Shown here piece after piece: positions 4,781-7,399 of a DNA stretch of 7,399 nucleotides; positions within the stretch are counted from its first letter, which is position 1; every line of letters starts with the position of its first letter. The stretch spans positions 1-7,399 of the forward strand of contig RHAF01000060.1 in assembly GCA_010028775.1 (NCBI GenBank), in the 5' to 3' direction. Under the pieces are notes generated by a model. It did no database searches and was not told where the DNA came from. It saw only the letters and a list, made by a program, of their open reading frames with translations. This stretch comes from Verrucomicrobiota bacterium. GTDB taxonomy: Bacteria > Verrucomicrobiota > Verrucomicrobiia > Methylacidiphilales > Verrucolacustridaceae. The position numbers and the translations under genes were made by a program.

Positions 4781-6066
4781 AAGAGATCCTTTTGCAGGGA
4801 GCGCGGGTGATCGACCCGGGGAGCGGGCGGGACCAGAAGCAGGACATCCTGATCCGTGACGGAAAAATTGCCTCGGGCAAAGCGTCCGCCGATGCGCTGG
4901 TGGTAAAGGTCGACGGGTGTGTGGTCACCCCGGGGCTGATCGATCCGCATGTTCACCTGCGGGAGCCGGGGCAATCGGCCAAGGAGACCATTGCCACAGG
5001 AACGGCCGCGGCGGTCGCCGGCGGGTTCACTTCGGTAATTGCCATGCCCAATACCTCCCCGACGGCGGACGGCCCGAACACCATTGCCTGGATCCGGCAG
5101 CGCGCGCGGGAAACCGGGGTGGCCAATGTCTTCACCACCGGTGCGATCTCAGTCGGTCAAAAAGGGGAGGCCTTGGCCCCGTTCGGAGCCCTGAAGCAGG
5201 CGGGGGTAGTCGGATTGACGGATGACGGACACTGCATCCAGAGCGCGGAGCTGATGCGCCGGGCTCTGGAGTATGCGCGGATGTTCGATCTGCCCGTGTT
5301 GGATCATTGTGAAGATTCGTCCCTTTCCGCCGGGGGGGTGATGAACGAAGGAAAGTGGTCTCGCATCCTGGGTTTGCCGGGGTGGCCGGGAATTGCTGAA
5401 GAGGTGATCGTGGCCCGCAACGCCCTCCTGGCAGAGCTGACCGGGGCTCGGGTGTTGTGTCAGCACATCAGCTCTGCGGCTTCGGTGCGGATTCTGCGGG
5501 AAGCCCGGGCGAGGGGAGTGCCCATCGAAGGCGAGGCTTCCCCCCATCATATGACGCTGACGGATGACCGGATCGAGGGGTACAACACGGATTTCAAGAT
5601 GAACCCGCCCTTGCGAACCCGGTCGGATGTGGAGGCCATCCTGCAAGGGGTGGCGGACGGAACCCTGCGTTTTCTGGCCACTGATCACGCCCCGCACTGC
5701 AGTTACGAGAAGGAGGTTGAGTTTGACCAGGCTCCGTTCGGGGTGGTGGGCTTGGAGACGGCCCTGGGCATCTATCTGACGGAGTTGGTTCACAGCGGGC
5801 TGGTTCCCCTGGGGGAGGTCGTCGCAAAAATGACCTCCGTCCCCTCGAACTACTTCCGGCTGGAACGGGGAACGCTCGAGACCGGTGCGGTGGCGGATGT
5901 GACGGTGATTGACCTGGAGAGAAAATGGACGGTGAAAAAATCCGAGTTCAAGAGCAAGAGCCACAACACGCCTTTTGAGGGGCGGGAACTGAGGGGCAGG
6001 GCGGTGTTCACAATCGTCGGTGGGATTGTTCGGCATGACCTCGACGGGCGGGCGGGCGCTCCTTAG
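4777..6066 (+). CDS. pyrC: Dihydroorotase, class I, with intact metal site
   Basis: Dihydroorotase cyclises N-carbamoyl-L-aspartate to dihydroorotate. The 429-aa length is that of class I enzymes of the amidohydrolase superfamily. Metal and substrate residues are visible: HVHLRE at 58-63 (His58, His60, Arg62), TDDGH at 148-152, His177 in LDHCED, His230 in CQHIS, NPPLR at 276-280 and Asp303 in ATDHAPH at 301-307. It is therefore predicted to be catalytically active, unlike the inactive pyrC' paralogues that accompany some pyrB genes as structural partners. The C-terminal part (about 366-418, TGAVADVTVIDL and TPFEGRELRGR) is the usual amidohydrolase beta-sandwich segment. It overlaps pyrB by 4 nt at its start and ends 11 nt before carA. 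Confidence 0.97.
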   Translation: MKEILLQGARVIDPGSGRDQKQDILIRDGKIASGKASADALVVKVDGCVVTPGLIDPHVHLREPGQSAKETIATGTAAAVAGGFTSVIAMPNTSPTADGPNTIAWIRQRARETGVANVFTTGAISVGQKGEALAPFGALKQAGVVGLTDDGHCIQSAELMRRALEYARMFDLPVLDHCEDSSLSAGGVMNEGKWSRILGLPGWPGIAEEVIVARNALLAELTGARVLCQHISSAASVRILREARARGVPIEGEASPHHMTLTDDRIEGYNTDFKMNPPLRTRSDVEAILQGVADGTLRFLATDHAPHCSYEKEVEFDQAPFGVVGLETALGIYLTELVHSGLVPLGEVVAKMTSVPSNYFRLERGTLETGAVADVTVIDLERKWTVKKSEFKSKSHNTPFEGRELRGRAVFTIVGGIVRHDLDGRAGAP

Positions 6067-6077
6067 GTTTTTCAACC

Positions 6078-7211
6078 ATGGAGGGCATCATCGGATTGGA
6101 AGACGGGACCATCCTAAAAGGGAAAGGCTTCGGTCTGGAGGGATGGGTGGCGGCCGAGATGTGTTTCAACACCTCGATGACCGGGTATGAGGAAATTTTG
6201 ACGGATCCCAGTTACAAGGGGCAGGTCGTGGCGCTGACCTGTCCGGAGATCGGTAACACGGGCATCAATCCGGAGGACGAGGAGTCCGACAAGCCGCAGG
6301 TTTCGGGCCTGGTGGTCCGACGGTTGTCCCGCAGGGCTAGCAACTGGAGACAGCGCGAGACCCTCGACGTGTACCTGCGGCGTCATAAAATTCCGGCGGT
6401 GCAGGGGATCGACACGAGGGCCCTGACGCGGAAACTTCGCATCCAGGGGGCGATGAAGGGCGTTTTGGCCACCAACGGGATGTCGGGTGAGGAGGCGGTT
6501 CGACGGGCGAGGGAGTGGCCGGGATTGGGGGCGGAAGACTATGTGGCCCAGGTGACCTGCAAAAAACCGCATGAGTGGGATCCCGAGGGGATGGATTTCC
6601 CGGGGAAACTCGGTTCGGAAAGAATCCCCATGCCCAAGGTCCGTCACCGGGTTGCGGCCATTGATTGTGGGATGAAGAGAAACATTCTGAGGTTGCTTCG
6701 GCAGGAAGGGATCCAACCGGTGGTTTTTCCCGCCACGGCCAAGGCGGAAGAAATCCTCCAAGCGAACGTGGACGGGGTTTTTCTTTCCAACGGACCGGGG
6801 GATCCCTCGGTTCCGACGTATGTCCACGAGACGGTGCGGAATCTGGTGGGAAAAAAGCCGATCTTTGGGATCTGCCTTGGTCATCAGATGCTGGCCCATG
6901 CGCTGGGCGGGAAGACCTTCAAGCTGAAGTTCGGGCATCGGGGGGGGAACCAACCGGTGAAGGATCTGCGCTCGGGAAAGGTCTCCATCACGAGCCAGAA
7001 CCACGGATATGCGGTGGATCCCCAATCTCTTCCCAAGGGCAAGGTGGAAGTGACCCACGTCAACCTGAACGACGGGACATGCGAAGGGATCCAGTTGAAA
7101 GGCGGCGGGGCGTTCTCGGTGCAGTATCATCCGGAGGCCGCCCCCGGACCGCACGATGCTGCATATTTCTTCCGGCAGTTTTCCGACTTGCTGGACGCGG
7201 GGCGAAGTTAA
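6078..7211 (+). CDS. carA: Carbamoyl-phosphate synthase small (glutaminase) subunit
   Basis: CarA hydrolyses glutamine and channels ammonia to CarB for carbamoyl phosphate, used by PyrB and in arginine synthesis. The 377-aa product has the CPSase small-chain N-terminal domain (about 1-150, with FNTSMTGYEEILTDPSY at 30-46) and a class I glutamine amidotransferase domain (about 190-372). The oxyanion motif is NGPGDP at 238-243, the nucleophile is Cys266 in GICLGHQ, followed by SQNHGYAVD at 306-314, and the His351/Glu353 pair lies in QYHPEAAPGPHD. The triad is complete, so glutaminase activity is expected. The ATG lies 11 nt after the pyrC stop, with only a weak AGG (6065-6067) as a possible ribosome site, which favours reinitiation after pyrC. 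carB does not follow directly; an FHA gene does, so the large subunit must be encoded elsewhere. Confidence 0.97.
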   Translation: MEGIIGLEDGTILKGKGFGLEGWVAAEMCFNTSMTGYEEILTDPSYKGQVVALTCPEIGNTGINPEDEESDKPQVSGLVVRRLSRRASNWRQRETLDVYLRRHKIPAVQGIDTRALTRKLRIQGAMKGVLATNGMSGEEAVRRAREWPGLGAEDYVAQVTCKKPHEWDPEGMDFPGKLGSERIPMPKVRHRVAAIDCGMKRNILRLLRQEGIQPVVFPATAKAEEILQANVDGVFLSNGPGDPSVPTYVHETVRNLVGKKPIFGICLGHQMLAHALGGKTFKLKFGHRGGNQPVKDLRSGKVSITSQNHGYAVDPQSLPKGKVEVTHVNLNDGTCEGIQLKGGGAFSVQYHPEAAPGPHDAAYFFRQFSDLLDAGRS

Positions 7212-7226
7212 GGATATTGGCTACCG

Positions 7227-7376
7227 ATGCCTAAACTGATTTCCGAGAGCAAAGAGTTTCCCGGGTTGGTCTTTGACTTAAACGGCCCGAGATTGGGCAT
7301 CGGTCGCGTGGACGGAAATGAGGTCCAGGTGGTGCATGGCAGCATTTCCTCGAGGCACGGGGAGTTGGTTCTGGAG
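7227..7376 (+). CDS. FHA-domain protein, N-terminal fragment (cut by contig end)
   Basis: FHA domains bind phosphothreonine peptides and act in Ser/Thr kinase signalling, secretion or regulator scaffolding. Fifty genuine residues are visible. GIGR at 24-27, GN at 30-31 and SSRH at 41-44 match the FHA core pattern (a GR, then a downstream SxxH with alternating hydrophobic strands), and the domain begins close to the N-terminus. The start is ATG 7227; AAGGA at 7210-7214 overlaps the carA stop and is 12 nt away, rather far. Bases from 7377 onward are adapter, so the apparent stop TGA at 7395-7397 is false and the real gene continues beyond the contig. The rest of the protein and its partner domains are unknown. 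Confidence 0.72.
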
Positions 7377-7399
7377 CTGTCTCTTATACACATCTGACG
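7377..7399. other. Sequencing adapter: Tn5 mosaic end plus Nextera tail
   Basis: Bases 7377-7395 are CTGTCTCTTATACACATCT, identical to the 19-bp hyperactive Tn5 mosaic end used in Nextera tagmentation libraries. The following GACG matches the first bases of the Nextera adapter continuation. Read on the reverse strand, the adapter gives the peptide start MCIRDS, a familiar artefact in protein databases. It is untrimmed library sequence at a contig end, not part of the genome. Confidence 0.97.

Noticed and set aside
6114..7154. Long open frame on the - strand (346 codons) opposite carA, and similar long - strand frames opposite pyrC, pyrB and mutL
   Set aside because: They lie entirely antisense to clear conserved enzymes, show no recognisable motifs and have the biased composition expected of the complement of GC-rich coding sequence.
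7208..7393. - strand frame beginning MCIRDS at the right edge
   Set aside because: Its start codon and first residues are the reverse translation of the Nextera adapter; the rest is antisense to the FHA gene start.
7377..7395. Natural Tn5/IS50 transposon end next to carA
   Set aside because: The sequence is the engineered 19-bp mosaic end and continues with the Nextera adapter bases GACG at the very end of the contig; a library artefact explains it better.

Overview
This window is a chromosomal segment with all recognised genes on the + strand, dense (most junctions are 0-15 nt or overlap by 4 nt) and GC-rich. It carries only housekeeping-type functions: DNA mismatch repair, iron-sulfur/sulfur metabolism and de novo pyrimidine synthesis. 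I see no phage, plasmid, insertion sequence, CRISPR, tRNA or rRNA. The gene content, a small helical protein without an obvious family, and G+C-rich intergenic inverted repeats suggest a Gram-negative-like environmental bacterium. My best guess is the Verrucomicrobiota/PVC group, but this is an impression from memory, not a demonstrated placement. The right edge ends in a sequencing adapter, so the window appears to run to the end of a short-read, probably metagenomic, contig.

Layout. Positions 1-530 hold the C-terminal part of MutL with its endonuclease motifs intact. Its stop codon directly abuts the ATG of a NifS/IscS-like class V aminotransferase (531-1685), in which the PLP-binding lysine is replaced by arginine and several other PLP or substrate contacts are changed. 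A 189-nt gap (1686-1874) holds a probable Rho-independent terminator followed by three further inverted repeats. Then come an Mrp/ApbC-type Fe-S carrier P-loop ATPase (1875-2918) and, after an AT-rich 85-nt gap, an 80-aa protein of unknown function (3004-3246).

Positions 3247-7211 form a pyrimidine operon: pyrR, pyrB and pyrC joined by two ATGA overlaps, then carA after 11 nt. The 62-nt leader of pyrR holds a hairpin with the CNGNGA hexaloop of the known PyrR-binding RNA. Its lower stem pairs with the pyrR Shine-Dalgarno sequence. This suggests that PyrR represses its own translation, and the overlapping pyrB and pyrC, when uridine nucleotides are plentiful. It contrasts with the transcription attenuation of Bacillus.

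The encoded enzymes cover carbamoyl phosphate synthase small subunit, aspartate carbamoyltransferase and dihydroorotase. The large subunit carB is not in the window, and the gene after carA is the start of an FHA-domain protein (7227-7376), cut off by 23 bases of Nextera/Tn5 adapter (7377-7399). The strongest items for follow-up are the PyrR translational switch, the lysine-less NifS paralogue and the adapter artefact.
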